From Candidatus Dormiibacterota bacterium (lineage in GTDB: Bacteria; Chloroflexota; Dormibacteria; Dormibacterales; Dormibacteraceae): a stretch of 24,338 bases of DNA. Location: positions 12,406 to 36,743 of the forward strand of contig PLYD01000161.1 of NCBI GenBank assembly GCA_003151665.1. Direction: 5' to 3'. This document shows positions 1 through 6,843 of the stretch, in pieces (within the stretch, counting starts at the first letter, position 1; each line of letters starts with the position of its first letter). The notes under the pieces are model-generated. The model saw nothing but the letters and a program-made list of their open reading frames with translations, searched no databases and had not been told where the DNA came from. A program made the translations under genes and the position numbers.

Positions 1-464
1 GGGTTCTGAGTCGCGATGACGAGGAACGGAGCCTCCAGCTTCCGCGTTTCTCCGTCGACTGTCACCTGCCGCTCCTGCATTGCCTCTAACAGCGCGGCCT
101 GGGTTTTGGCGGGCGCCCGGTTGATCTCATCGGCCAGCAGCAGGTTCGTAAAGACTGGCCCGGCGCGAAACTCGAAAACGCTATTGGCTTGGTTGTAGAC
201 GGACGTCCCGGTCACATCGGCCGGCATGAGGTCAGGCGTGAACTGGATGCGCTTGAAGTCCAAGTCCATCGCGCTAGCAAAAGAGCGGGCCATCAGGGTC
301 TTGCCCAATCCGGGCAAATCCTCCATCAGAGCGTGTCCGTCAGCCAGCAGCGCGACCAACAGCAGTTTCATGGCAGCGCGCTTGCCGACGACGGCAGTCG
401 ATACCTCATCGAGGAGCCGTTCCGCTTGATCCTGGAAACGCTGTATGTCGAAGTTGTTGGCCAC
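1..464 (-). CDS. MoxR-family AAA+ ATPase (3' end outside window)
   Basis: Cytoplasmic AAA+ ATPase of the MoxR family, known as chaperone-like factors that act with DUF58/VWA partners in protein-complex or cell-envelope maturation. The 154 residues present carry the Walker A region (EDLPGLGKT, about residues 45-53), the family's FTPDLMPADVTG stretch, Walker B (LLLADEINR) with the following APAKTQ/LLEAMQE segment, and sensor 1 (VIATQNP) at the window edge. The lid domain lies outside. The start is GTG at 462-464, three bases after the stop of the membrane-protein gene upstream, so translation is probably coupled. It is the third visible gene of a DUF4129-membrane protein-MoxR operon. A DUF58 gene would be expected just outside the window, but this cannot be seen. 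Confidence 0.93.
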   Translation of the reverse strand, partial: MANNFDIQRFQDQAERLLDEVSTAVVGKRAAMKLLLVALLADGHALMEDLPGLGKTLMARSFASAMDLDFKRIQFTPDLMPADVTGTSVYNQANSVFEFRAGPVFTNLLLADEINRAPAKTQAALLEAMQERQVTVDGETRKLEAPFLVIATQN

Positions 465-467
465 AGT

Positions 468-962
468 TCAGACCTTCTCGAGAGCGTCCGTCACAACCGC
501 AAGCTGCGTGAGACTGACGGAGCCTAAACGAGGCTTGGCCCCTGCTGTCTCCGTTGGGGTGATGAGCTGCCAGGTCTCATGCCCGAGTATGTCGCGAGCT
601 CGATCAGGTTCGCGCTCGAGATCAACGCTGTGGCGGACAAGTAGTCGATGGACCGCAATTTCACGAACCGCACCCTGCAGAAACGGGAAGAGCTGGTAAT
701 CCACCGCAATCAGGAAGTCGCTGGCCTGTTCGATGTCCCGCATCTGGCGGAGGTCCCCGAGCTGGCGAGCCAGCTCGGTGGAAGCTGGAACTGGCTCCGT
801 TGGAATGCGGCCGAACACTGCGGATAGGATCGCTCCACTGCCAAGCAAAACGATTCCCACAAGCCAAAGCCGGCCTACCGTGGCAAGCCAACTCGGCTCC
901 AAGACGACAACGAGAGCAGCGAGTGCCGTAACCAGACTGGCCTCCCGCAGGAACCATTTCAT
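468..962 (-). CDS. Small membrane protein of the MoxR operon
   Basis: 164 residues, not assignable to a named family by eye. Two hydrophobic segments lie close together near the N-terminus (about residues 8-26 and 30-50), followed by a mostly hydrophilic cytoplasmic-looking part of about 110 residues with a region like ELARQLGDLRQMRDIEQ. The ATG overlaps the stop of the DUF4129 gene (ATGA), and moxR starts three bases after its own stop. Known MoxR loci often encode small membrane proteins between the ATPase and DUF4129/transglutaminase genes, so a role as membrane partner of that system is inferred from position only. Confidence 0.75.
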   Translation of the reverse strand: MKWFLREASLVTALAALVVVLEPSWLATVGRLWLVGIVLLGSGAILSAVFGRIPTEPVPASTELARQLGDLRQMRDIEQASDFLIAVDYQLFPFLQGAVREIAVHRLLVRHSVDLEREPDRARDILGHETWQLITPTETAGAKPRLGSVSLTQLAVVTDALEKV

Positions 963-1699
963 GGAGCGCCTGAACTGATCGCACGCAGAGCGCTGATCGC
1001 GGTTTCCCTCATCGATTCATCCATCGGCTGGGCCGAGAACCCGGCCAGGTGGAAGAGCCTGGTCAACGATTGAAGCGGAGCGTTGGGAGCACCCGCTCGC
1101 TCGAGCAAGCGACGCATGTATTCGAGTGCTGTCTCCTCAGGATTGCGTGGGATCCCACGATTCGCCAGGCCTCGCTCCATCCGCGCATAACATGCGAGGA
1201 TCGCGTGACGTGGATTCATGTCGGACATCATCGCCTGAAGGGTCTCGTTAGTAAGCTCGCTAAGAGTCGGCTTTTCATCGGCGACAGGCACCTGCGACCC
1301 CGCGATGCGTTGACGGTGCCGGAGCGCTGGCAGCAACAGCCAGGCGACCATGAGTCCAATTGCAATCAAGCCCGCGACGGCCAGCCCGATCAAAAGCCAT
1401 ATCACGTCTGCGCTGGCAGCACGGACTGGAGCCACTGCACCCCTGACCACCTCCTGAGGATGACTGCCGCCGACCGCAGTTCCGCCCTGGAAGGACGGCC
1501 AGGCTATCACTGCTGCCACAGCGGCCAGGGCCGCGAACCGGATCGCCGCATTGACCGTCGGCCATGGCCCTCCGCGTCTTCCCGCCTGCCACGGAAGGCT
1601 CCACGGAGCCGGGTAGGTTGCCAGTCGAATGGCCGTCCACCCAAACCCGGAGGCCGCCAATACACAAACAACACCGGCGGCCAATTGCACCGTACCCAT
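959..1699 (-). CDS. DUF4129-domain membrane protein
   Basis: About 246 residues. Three likely membrane helices occupy roughly residues 5-25, 50-68 and 95-120. The C-terminal cytoplasmic domain (about 150-240) has the DUF4129 pattern: a helix with ILACYARMERGL, then GIPRNPEETALEYMRRLL and a final LFHLAGFS helix. DUF4129 proteins are regular partners of MoxR ATPases and transglutaminase-like proteins. The start was placed at ATG 1697-1699 (MGTVQLAAG) because the first helix begins there. The frame stays open upstream to 1822, but those residues look like read-through of another frame. The upstream gene space is filled by recombinase and HTH-like remnants, so the operon promoter may have been changed by rearrangement. 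Confidence 0.72.
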   Translation of the reverse strand: MGTVQLAAGVVCVLAASGFGWTAIRLATYPAPWSLPWQAGRRGGPWPTVNAAIRFAALAAVAAVIAWPSFQGGTAVGGSHPQEVVRGAVAPVRAASADVIWLLIGLAVAGLIAIGLMVAWLLLPALRHRQRIAGSQVPVADEKPTLSELTNETLQAMMSDMNPRHAILACYARMERGLANRGIPRNPEETALEYMRRLLERAGAPNAPLQSLTRLFHLAGFSAQPMDESMRETAISALRAISSGAP

Positions 1700-1713
1700 C
1701 TGACCCGCTGAAG

Positions 1714-1929
1714 CTACCCCAACCGACTGACCTCTGTCTCGACATCCCAAACCGGTAATGGGGCAGAAGCGCTCGCCGAGAACGTGATTGCGGCCTGGAG
1801 CGGCAACTCCAGCGCCCGACAAATGGTCCGCAAGGTTGCAAAGGTCGGCCGCCGCCGGCCTGCAAAGAGGTCACACAAAGCCGGAGCCGTGGCGTCGGCG
1901 TCCAGCACAGGCCCTCCCGATACGTACAT
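1714..1929 (-). pseudogene. Possible XRE-type HTH remnant
   Basis: A 71-codon open frame. Its middle resembles the second half of an XRE-family helix-turn-helix domain (ALCDLFAGRRRPTFATL followed by RTICRALELPL). The first helix is missing, and the frame joins directly to a recombinase fragment upstream. An AGGAGG sequence sits only three bases before the ATG. The C-terminal tail runs towards the DUF4129 gene without recognisable features. It is probably a truncated regulator or a chance frame at a recombination junction. Confidence 0.33.
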
Positions 1930-1933
1930 CTCC

Positions 1934-1996
1934 CTCCTGGACCTCGGGCGAAACAGTGCGCTCGCCTTCCTTGTGGCGCGAGTTCTTCCTGACGCT
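1934..1996 (-). pseudogene. 5' fragment of a large serine recombinase gene
   Basis: On the minus strand this stretch encodes VRKNSRHKEGERTVSPEVQE. The last 16 residues are identical to residues 34-49 of the intact recombinase in this window (19118-20683), around its catalytic serine. Over the 48 bases of 1934-1981 only three differ, two of them synonymous third-position changes relative to that gene and the third also silent. Similarity stops abruptly at 1933 and fades on the other side into the stop of the propeller gene at 1999-2001. It is a broken copy of the recombinase N-terminal coding region, oriented opposite to the intact gene. Confidence 0.72.
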
Positions 1997-1998
1997 GT

Positions 1999-3387
1999 TT
2001 ACGGCACCCGAACGTTTAGGTTGCTCCACGTCAGACCGCCATCCGTCGTTTCATAGAGTTGGGTGGATGAATCGGTTGGAGATGCAGTCAACGCCCAGCA
2101 TCGCGAAACTGAGACGCAATCGAGCTCCGGATATGAAAGCTGTACGTTGGCCGGCACGGGTTGCCATGTGGTGCCGCCGTCGTCGGTTCGGTACAGCCAA
2201 TGCGCTGCACCATCGACCGCTCCGACACTGGCAAAGCCTACCGACATTGTGAGCATCGCAACTCGCGTCTCCTGACCGGGGACAGAATGGATCGTCCAAC
2301 TCCGGCCGCCATCCCTACTGACGTAAAGCCACGAACGACTGCCGGACGCGGTGGTGTCGTTGAGCACCATGTAACCGAACCCAGCTGCCTGCTGAAAATC
2401 TGGGTAGGACCCAACCGGTGGCCGCACAAAACGCGGTGCCGTCAGGGTGCATGGACCACCGCCGCATTCGGCTGAAAATGGCGCCCCACCTGGCGAGGCG
2501 AGCCGTTGCGCCTTCCAGGTGAGGCCTCCGTCGGTGGTCACATCAAAGGTGATGCCACCGCCGCAACCGCCAGTCAACCAGCCGGTACTCGGTGTGAAGA
2601 ATGAGAGGTCGCTCTTGCCGCAGTTCAATGGTGGGGCAGCGGGTGTTGACTTGACCGGGGGCCAGTTCGTCTCCGCCACCAACTGCCATGACTTTCCGCC
2701 ATCGATGGTGCGGTCGATCACAATCCCCTGCTGCTCCTCCTGGCTGAGCGGCTCACCAGGTACTGCAAACCACCCATGCGTGCCATCCGTGAATGTGATC
2801 AGCGAACCTCGAAATGCGAAAGCTAGCGCCGTGGTCTTTGTCCACGTCTGCCCACCGTCACTCGTTGCCCACAGATCAACAGGCCCGGTGCCCGACGCGG
2901 ATGGGTCTGCTGCCATCACCCAGGCACGGAAGACATCAATCGGCGCGAAGCCGAAAATAAACGTGCCTGTTGTGGCTCCTGGAGTGACCGTTCGCCAGGT
3001 GCGGCCGCCGTCGGCAGTGCGGAGCACGTTGGCGATGGCGCCCGATGAATCGAGCGTCGACGCCCAGCCTTCGTCGCCAAACATGGCGACCGAGTCCAGC
3101 GGGATGCTGGCGCTGGGTGAGGAAGTGGGCGATGCCGTGCGCGCAGCAGACGATCGGGGGTTCGCCGGCGCACCGCGACTTCGCAGGAAGACGTCCGCTC
3201 CAAGCAGGCCGGCCACCACCGCCACCGCCAGCAACATGGCGACTGCGCCGGCGATCCATTGCGGACTGCGTTGCTCAAGAGCGCGCCCTCGAGCCTCTCC
3301 AAGTACAGCTGCTCGGAAGCCGCGGGGTGCCTCGTGGCGGGCCGCCTCATGCTCGAAGTATTTGCGAACATCATCGCGGATGGTCAT
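1999..3387 (-). CDS. Membrane-anchored BNR/Ycf48-type propeller, putative anti-sigma factor
   Basis: 462 residues. About 43 charged cytoplasmic residues are followed by one membrane helix (about 45-66), a Ser/Pro/Ala-rich linker (to about 95) and a large extracytoplasmic domain. That domain has seven Asp-box-like motifs of the form T/S-x-D-G-G-x-T/S-W (ADGGRTW, SDGGQTW, IDGGKSW, TDGGLTW, RDGGRSW, DDGGTTW, TDGGLTW), as expected for a BNR or Ycf48-like beta-propeller. The ATG overlaps the sigma-factor stop (ATGA), which argues for tight coupling. The layout of short inner segment, single helix and outer sensor domain suits an anti-sigma factor. The inner segment has no clear zinc anti-sigma motif, so that role is inferred from gene order and topology. 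The gene ends next to a recombinase fragment. Confidence 0.85.
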   Translation of the reverse strand: MTIRDDVRKYFEHEAARHEAPRGFRAAVLGEARGRALEQRSPQWIAGAVAMLLAVAVVAGLLGADVFLRSRGAPANPRSSAARTASPTSSPSASIPLDSVAMFGDEGWASTLDSSGAIANVLRTADGGRTWRTVTPGATTGTFIFGFAPIDVFRAWVMAADPSASGTGPVDLWATSDGGQTWTKTTALAFAFRGSLITFTDGTHGWFAVPGEPLSQEEQQGIVIDRTIDGGKSWQLVAETNWPPVKSTPAAPPLNCGKSDLSFFTPSTGWLTGGCGGGITFDVTTDGGLTWKAQRLASPGGAPFSAECGGGPCTLTAPRFVRPPVGSYPDFQQAAGFGYMVLNDTTASGSRSWLYVSRDGGRSWTIHSVPGQETRVAMLTMSVGFASVGAVDGAAHWLYRTDDGGTTWQPVPANVQLSYPELDCVSVSRCWALTASPTDSSTQLYETTDGGLTWSNLNVRVP

Positions 3388-3908
3388 CGAAGATCTTCCT
3401 CCGTTAACTGAAGCTCTGGGCGGAGCCGATGCGCGGCGCGGTAGATGCGGGTTTTGGCCGCTCCAGCGCTGATTCCGAGCACTCGAGCAACCTCGTTGAT
3501 CGGCAGGTCGACGAAGTAGTGGAGGTGGAGGATGGCCCGGTCTTCAGGATCGAGACTCCGCATCGCCTTATCGATGTCCATGGACTGCACCGCAATCTCT
3601 TCTGGTCCCGCAGCAATGGTGTTTCGAGATGCGAATCGAATGACGCCCCACCAGCGCCGCCGCATAGTGGATCGGCACTGATTCGCGACAATGGTGAGAA
3701 ACCAGGCCCGCGCTTGGCTCGAATCGCGCAGATTGTTAAGTGACCGCCATGCCTTCACGGCCGACTCCTGGACGGCGTCTTGAGCCTCATTCGGATCCCG
3801 CAGTATGGCGACCGCAAGTCGGTAGCCAGGATCGATCCACGGACCGACGATCGCGTCGAAGTCGCGGGCAGGGGATTGCACGAGTTCGCTGCTCACGGGC
3901 AGGTCCAC
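3384..3908 (-). CDS. ECF-type RNA polymerase sigma factor
   Basis: 174 residues, the normal length for an extracytoplasmic-function sigma factor. Region 2 spans about residues 20-85 (GYRLAVAILRDPNEAQDAVQESAVKAW split by the usual short helix turns, then ARAWFLTIVANQCR). Region 4 spans about 115-165 (LDPEDRAILHLHYFVDLPINE, then VLGISAGAAKTRIYRA as the helix-turn-helix). The start is GTG at 3906-3908; an inner GTG at 3891-3893 is possible. The stop overlaps the propeller gene, its likely membrane-bound regulator. A matching ECF promoter lies immediately upstream, so positive autoregulation is likely. Confidence 0.95.
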   Translation of the reverse strand: MDLPVSSELVQSPARDFDAIVGPWIDPGYRLAVAILRDPNEAQDAVQESAVKAWRSLNNLRDSSQARAWFLTIVANQCRSTMRRRWWGVIRFASRNTIAAGPEEIAVQSMDIDKAMRSLDPEDRAILHLHYFVDLPINEVARVLGISAGAAKTRIYRAAHRLRPELQLTEEDLR

Positions 3909-3917
3909 ACTAAGTAA

Positions 3918-3943
3918 GACGCGACAGAAGCGGCTTTAGTTCC
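3918..3943 (-). promoter_or_regulatory. ECF-type promoter of the sigma-factor operon
   Basis: On the minus strand, GGAACT (3943-3938) is followed after 16 bases by CGTC (3921-3918). This matches the GGAAC-N16/17-CGTC layout known for many ECF sigma factors. The expected transcription start lies near 3911, only about three bases before the GTG at 3908, so the message would be almost leaderless, or translated from the inner GTG. I found no second copy of this motif pair in the rest of the window. Confidence 0.6.
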
Positions 3944-4057
3944 AGTCGGCCAATCGCTGGGCTCGGCCCAGTCAAAGAACGTTCCGCCATTTTGGACTCC
4001 GTCGAGGGGCGGCCGGCAAGGCTCAAGACGCAGACGAGATGGCCAGCAAGGATCGGC

Positions 4058-4085
4058 GAAAGGCTACTAACGAAAGCCTACTAAG
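4058..4085 (+). repeat. Tandem 14-bp imperfect repeat
   Basis: GAAAGGCTACTAAC is followed directly by GAAAGCCTACTAAG (12 of 14 identical). It overlaps the end of the degenerate frame on the minus strand. No function is apparent. Apart from this and the ECF promoter, nothing is seen in 3944-4066. Confidence 0.5.
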
Positions 4086-4411
4086 GCGACTTCCTGGGGC
4101 GAGAAGCTGGCGGATTGGCCGCCCAGGACAAAAAGACCAGACGCATTCACGAGATACGTCCAAGAGTGTGGCAGTTGGCCCGTTTCCCGGATCGCCCTGG
4201 GCATGAAGCTGCGGGCGTCCCAAGACTCAGTAAGTGTCACCTTCCAGACGCCGGTAGTGCTGTCATGGGAGGTCGCCGTGCACAAAGGCCGGGGACCTGA
4301 TTTCCAGGCGCTGGGCCGCCGCCAAGGATGACGCAGGTAGTCCGTTTCCGCCAAATACGCAGTCCGTTCAGGCACAGTTTGAAACGGCCCAGCGAGGGCA
4401 AGACACCGCAT
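4067..4411 (-). pseudogene. Fragment of a secreted protein C-terminus
   Basis: Open frame of 114 codons. Its last 65 residues look like genuine protein: GVWKVTLTESWDARSF, then LPHSWTYLVNASG and GQSASFSPQEVALVGF, with alternating strands as in extracytoplasmic beta domains. The first 45 residues do not look coding and contain no signal peptide or convincing start. I read it as the 3' remnant of a secreted or lipoprotein gene whose 5' part was lost. It could instead be a chance frame. It lies divergent to the lipoprotein gene at 4430. Confidence 0.36.
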
Positions 4412-4429
4412 GTAACCGTCAGTGGCACT

Positions 4430-4924
4430 ATGCGTTCTATGAGTCAGGTGGGCCCTCGAGTTTGTTTCCTGTCAGTGCTGCTTGTGGTTGCAAGCGCATG
4501 CGCGTCTTCGCCCGTGGCCAGCCACAGCCAAGCGCCGGCGTCGGCTAACCCAAGTGCCGCAAGCCAAACTGCCCAAGCATCGCCCGTATGTGGACCGTGG
4601 GCCGCCGCTGGCAGTGCCACCGATGATGAGGTTAGTCGACGTTACGGCGAGATTCGGAACTGTCTATTGGCGGGCAATGATTGGGTGCTGACAACCCTCG
4701 GCCTCGTCGGAGCGCCCGGAGTCATTGGCTTGGACCATTGCGGCGTATCGGTCACATCGTGTCGGGATGGTTCGGTCGACCATCCATTTGCCTCTTGGCA
4801 CTTTTACAGAGCACCGTTTCCGGGCGGCGTCACCGTTCTCGGCCAGAGCCAGGGTGGGTTGGTGGTTGATAACGGCGGGCACCAGATAAGATTCACGCTC
4901 GCCACGGCGTCATTCGAGAGTTAG
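4430..4924 (+). CDS. Small lipoprotein of unknown function
   Basis: 164 residues. The N-terminus has a short basic start, a hydrophobic core and a lipobox-like VASAC, with the lipidated Cys at about residue 24. A Ser/Ala/Pro/Gln-rich spacer (to about 50) follows, then a globular domain of about 110 residues containing four cysteines (in SPVCGPW, IRNCLL, LDHCGV and TSCRDG), which could form two disulphides outside the cell. The start is ATG 4430-4432 or ATG 4439-4441; neither has a strong ribosome-binding site. I do not recognise the family. It lies in a group of lipoprotein genes next to the MacB-type transporter, but as a separate transcript on the opposite strand. Confidence 0.74.
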   Translation: MRSMSQVGPRVCFLSVLLVVASACASSPVASHSQAPASANPSAASQTAQASPVCGPWAAAGSATDDEVSRRYGEIRNCLLAGNDWVLTTLGLVGAPGVIGLDHCGVSVTSCRDGSVDHPFASWHFYRAPFPGGVTVLGQSQGGLVVDNGGHQIRFTLATASFES

Positions 4925-5355
4925 CCGCTGCACCCTGACCACAGTTGATCGCCGTCCCAGGAAAGGCGCAGGTGGCAAGTCGACGTGTGGCGGGACGGCG
5001 ACGAAGAACCACGGGCGCCAGGGTCACTGTTTCTTACCAGCCTTTGCAAGTCACCCTGCGCAGATCGTGACCTCGACCTCTCCCTAGGCTTTGGCGCGAC
5101 CGTCTGGTCTCGATCGGCTGGCCTTTCGCCTTGGCCTCGGTGGAGATAAACGGTCACGTGCGGTCGGTCATCGCCATCCTCATCGAGCTCGTTGTGAAAT
5201 GCAATGCCTTGAATAGCTACATCGCCCAGGATTGCGATGGTTGCTGCCACTCGCCTGAGCAGAGCTGGAACATTGTCCTGATGCCGCCCTGGTGAATTGG
5301 CCTGCGAAAAATGCAGAGCCGACCATTCGCCGATCCCCTTGCTCGCTCTACTCAC
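4921..5355 (-). CDS. Hypothetical protein, possibly frameshifted at its C-terminus
   Basis: 144-codon frame from GTG 5353-5355. The central part (about residues 29-73) looks like real protein: an amphipathic helix LLRRVAATIAILGDVAIQ, then FHNELDEDGDDRPHVTVYLHRG, a helix-strand pattern with a conserved-looking acidic turn. From about residue 75 it becomes Arg/Ser-rich and low in pattern, so the original reading frame may be broken there. There is no signal peptide or membrane helix. The stop overlaps the end of the lipoprotein gene on the other strand by four bases. The call rests on protein texture only. Confidence 0.42.
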   Translation of the reverse strand: MSRASKGIGEWSALHFSQANSPGRHQDNVPALLRRVAATIAILGDVAIQGIAFHNELDEDGDDRPHVTVYLHRGQGERPADRDQTVAPKPRERSRSRSAQGDLQRLVRNSDPGARGSSSPSRHTSTCHLRLSWDGDQLWSGCSG

Positions 5356-5507
5356 GGTGCGATTGTGGCTTCACACCATAGGGACGGCAATTGGCATCCG
5401 GAGGATGCTTACATTGCTACGCCAAAGGCGCCTGTTGGGCTCCACACAAGAGTCACTTGTCACGGGACCAAGGAGCCGTTGTGTAACCTGGAGCGCAGGT
5501 AGAGTTG

Positions 5508-6119
5508 ATGACCGCTGTTAGGTGGCTCGCAACGCTGGCCAGCGCCGTAGCCCTGGCCGCATGCTCTTTTAGCCCGAATCAACCTCCGCTGTCGAGGACA
5601 ACGCCATCGCCGTCACCGGTCTCGACCGGGGCATTCACGGTACTGGCTGATCGGCCGATGAGGCTGCCGCATCTGGCTGCGGGCGCGAGCTGCCCGCAGG
5701 CAACACTTTCGCGGCCCAGTCCCGACTTCGGTTATGGCTTGGGGGATGGTCCGGTGTACGCCATTGGTGGTCAGGGTCTCCGCTCAGCTCCGTCCGGCGT
5801 GACGAAGGTTCTCTGGGCTGCCAACCCCATCTACACCGGGCCGATCCGAATCCGTGGTGGTCAATTGGACGGCCCGCGCAATCTGCTCTTCGATTCGTCG
5901 AGCGGGAATGAGTGGAGAGGCGCGCCCGCGAAGGTGTTGCAAACGCCAAACGGCGTTTTCGACCTGGATGTAGAGCTCGATTTCCAGGTGTCGGGCACCT
6001 CGACCGGAGCCCCATGGCGGAATTGGCCATCCTACACATACGTCGGATCGCCGGGATGCTATGCGTGGCAGATTGACGGGGTCAGTTTCACCGAGCTAAT
6101 CGAAGTTGCGGTTTCGTGA
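5508..6119 (+). CDS. Lipoprotein of unknown function
   Basis: 203 residues. Signal peptide with lipobox VALAAC (lipidated Cys at about residue 19), then a Pro/Ser/Thr-rich linker of about 25 residues, typical of tethered surface lipoproteins. A globular domain of about 150 residues is rich in Gly and aromatic residues (GYGLGDGPVYAIGGQGLRS; LWAANPIYTGPIRIRGG) and looks all-beta. It has two cysteines outside the lipobox (GASCPQ and SPGCYAW). ATG 5508-5510 is preferred over TTG 5505-5507. The AGGTAGAG just upstream is a modest ribosome-binding site. It converges with the ABC operon (stop at 6172). No family is recognised. Confidence 0.8.
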   Translation: MTAVRWLATLASAVALAACSFSPNQPPLSRTTPSPSPVSTGAFTVLADRPMRLPHLAAGASCPQATLSRPSPDFGYGLGDGPVYAIGGQGLRSAPSGVTKVLWAANPIYTGPIRIRGGQLDGPRNLLFDSSSGNEWRGAPAKVLQTPNGVFDLDVELDFQVSGTSTGAPWRNWPSYTYVGSPGCYAWQIDGVSFTELIEVAVS

Positions 6120-6171
6120 GCCTTCGGGCAGCTCGTGAGCGCCAGTCAGGAACGCGTGACGCCTCATCTAT

Positions 6172-6843
6172 CTAGGCGCGACCCTCCGTCTGACTTACCC
6201 GGCCATCCTCGATGGTCAGAACGCGATCGGCGATGTCGGCAAAGGCCGTGTCGTGAGTCGCTAGGAGGATGGTCATGCCCTCCTCGGACAACAATCGGAG
6301 GAGAGCCATCACCGACTGCGCCGTCTCGCTGTCGAGCTGCCCGGTGGGTTCATCGGCAAGTAACAATCTCGGATTCTTGACCAAGGCCCGCGCGAGCGCG
6401 ACCCGCTGCTGCTCTCCGCCCGAGAGCTCGTAACCGCGGTGTCGCGCCCGGTCTTCCAGCCCAACCACCTTGAGCGCGGCCCGGGCCGAAACGCCCGCCT
6501 CGGCGACCGAGCGGCCTTGAATGCGGAGCGCTAGCGCGACATTCTCCTCGGCGCTCAGCAGCGGCAGTAGTCCGGCAGCTTGGAACATCCACCCAGTCAC
6601 CTTTCGCCGAAATTCAGCCAGTGCAGCGGCATCGAGGCCACCAAGATCGTTCCCCGCGACCGCGATTGAACCGGAGTCCGGGCGGTCGAGACCGCCGGCA
6701 AGGCTCAACAACGTCGTCTTGCCGGACCCGGACCGGCCGAGCAGCACCACCAGCTGCCCCTCATCGACGTCGAGGTCGACCTCGTGAACGGCGGCGACCT
6801 CGCCGAAGTTTCGCGACACGGCTCGCATCGTGAGGACACTCAT
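6172..6843 (-). CDS. ABC transporter ATPase, MacB/LolD type
   Basis: 223 residues, usual for LolD/MacB ATPases. All nucleotide-binding motifs are present: Walker [10 protein letters not shown] (about residues 36-44), Q-loop [10 protein letters not shown], signature [15 protein letters not shown], Walker [12 protein letters not shown]-loop QLDS and switch His in ATHD. Last gene of a three-gene operon; its ATG overlaps the stop of the second ATPase gene (ATGA). With the partner ATPase it would energise the 1049-residue FtsX-like permease as a heterodimer. This class usually moves lipoproteins, peptides or antibiotics outward, or acts as a mechanotransmitter. The substrate here is unknown. Confidence 0.95.
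   Translation of the reverse strand: MSVLTMRAVSRNFGEVAAVHEVDLDVDEGQLVVLLGRSGSGKTTLLSLAGGLDRPDSGSIAVAGNDLGGLDAAALAEFRRKVTGWMFQAAGLLPLLSAEENVALALRIQGRSVAEAGVSARAALKVVGLEDRARHRGYELSGGEQQRVALARALVKNPRLLLADEPTGQLDSETAQSVMALLRLLSEEGMTILLATHDTAFADIADRVLTIEDGRVSQTEGRA

Noticed and set aside
1049..1711. 220-codon open frame on the plus strand
   Set aside because: It lies opposite the DUF4129 gene; its Arg/His-rich, patternless sequence is typical of a shadow frame in GC-rich DNA.
2447..3472. 341-codon open frame on the plus strand
   Set aside because: It is antisense to the propeller and sigma genes, which have clear domains and coupled starts. Its composition is Pro/Ser/Arg-rich with no recognisable fold.
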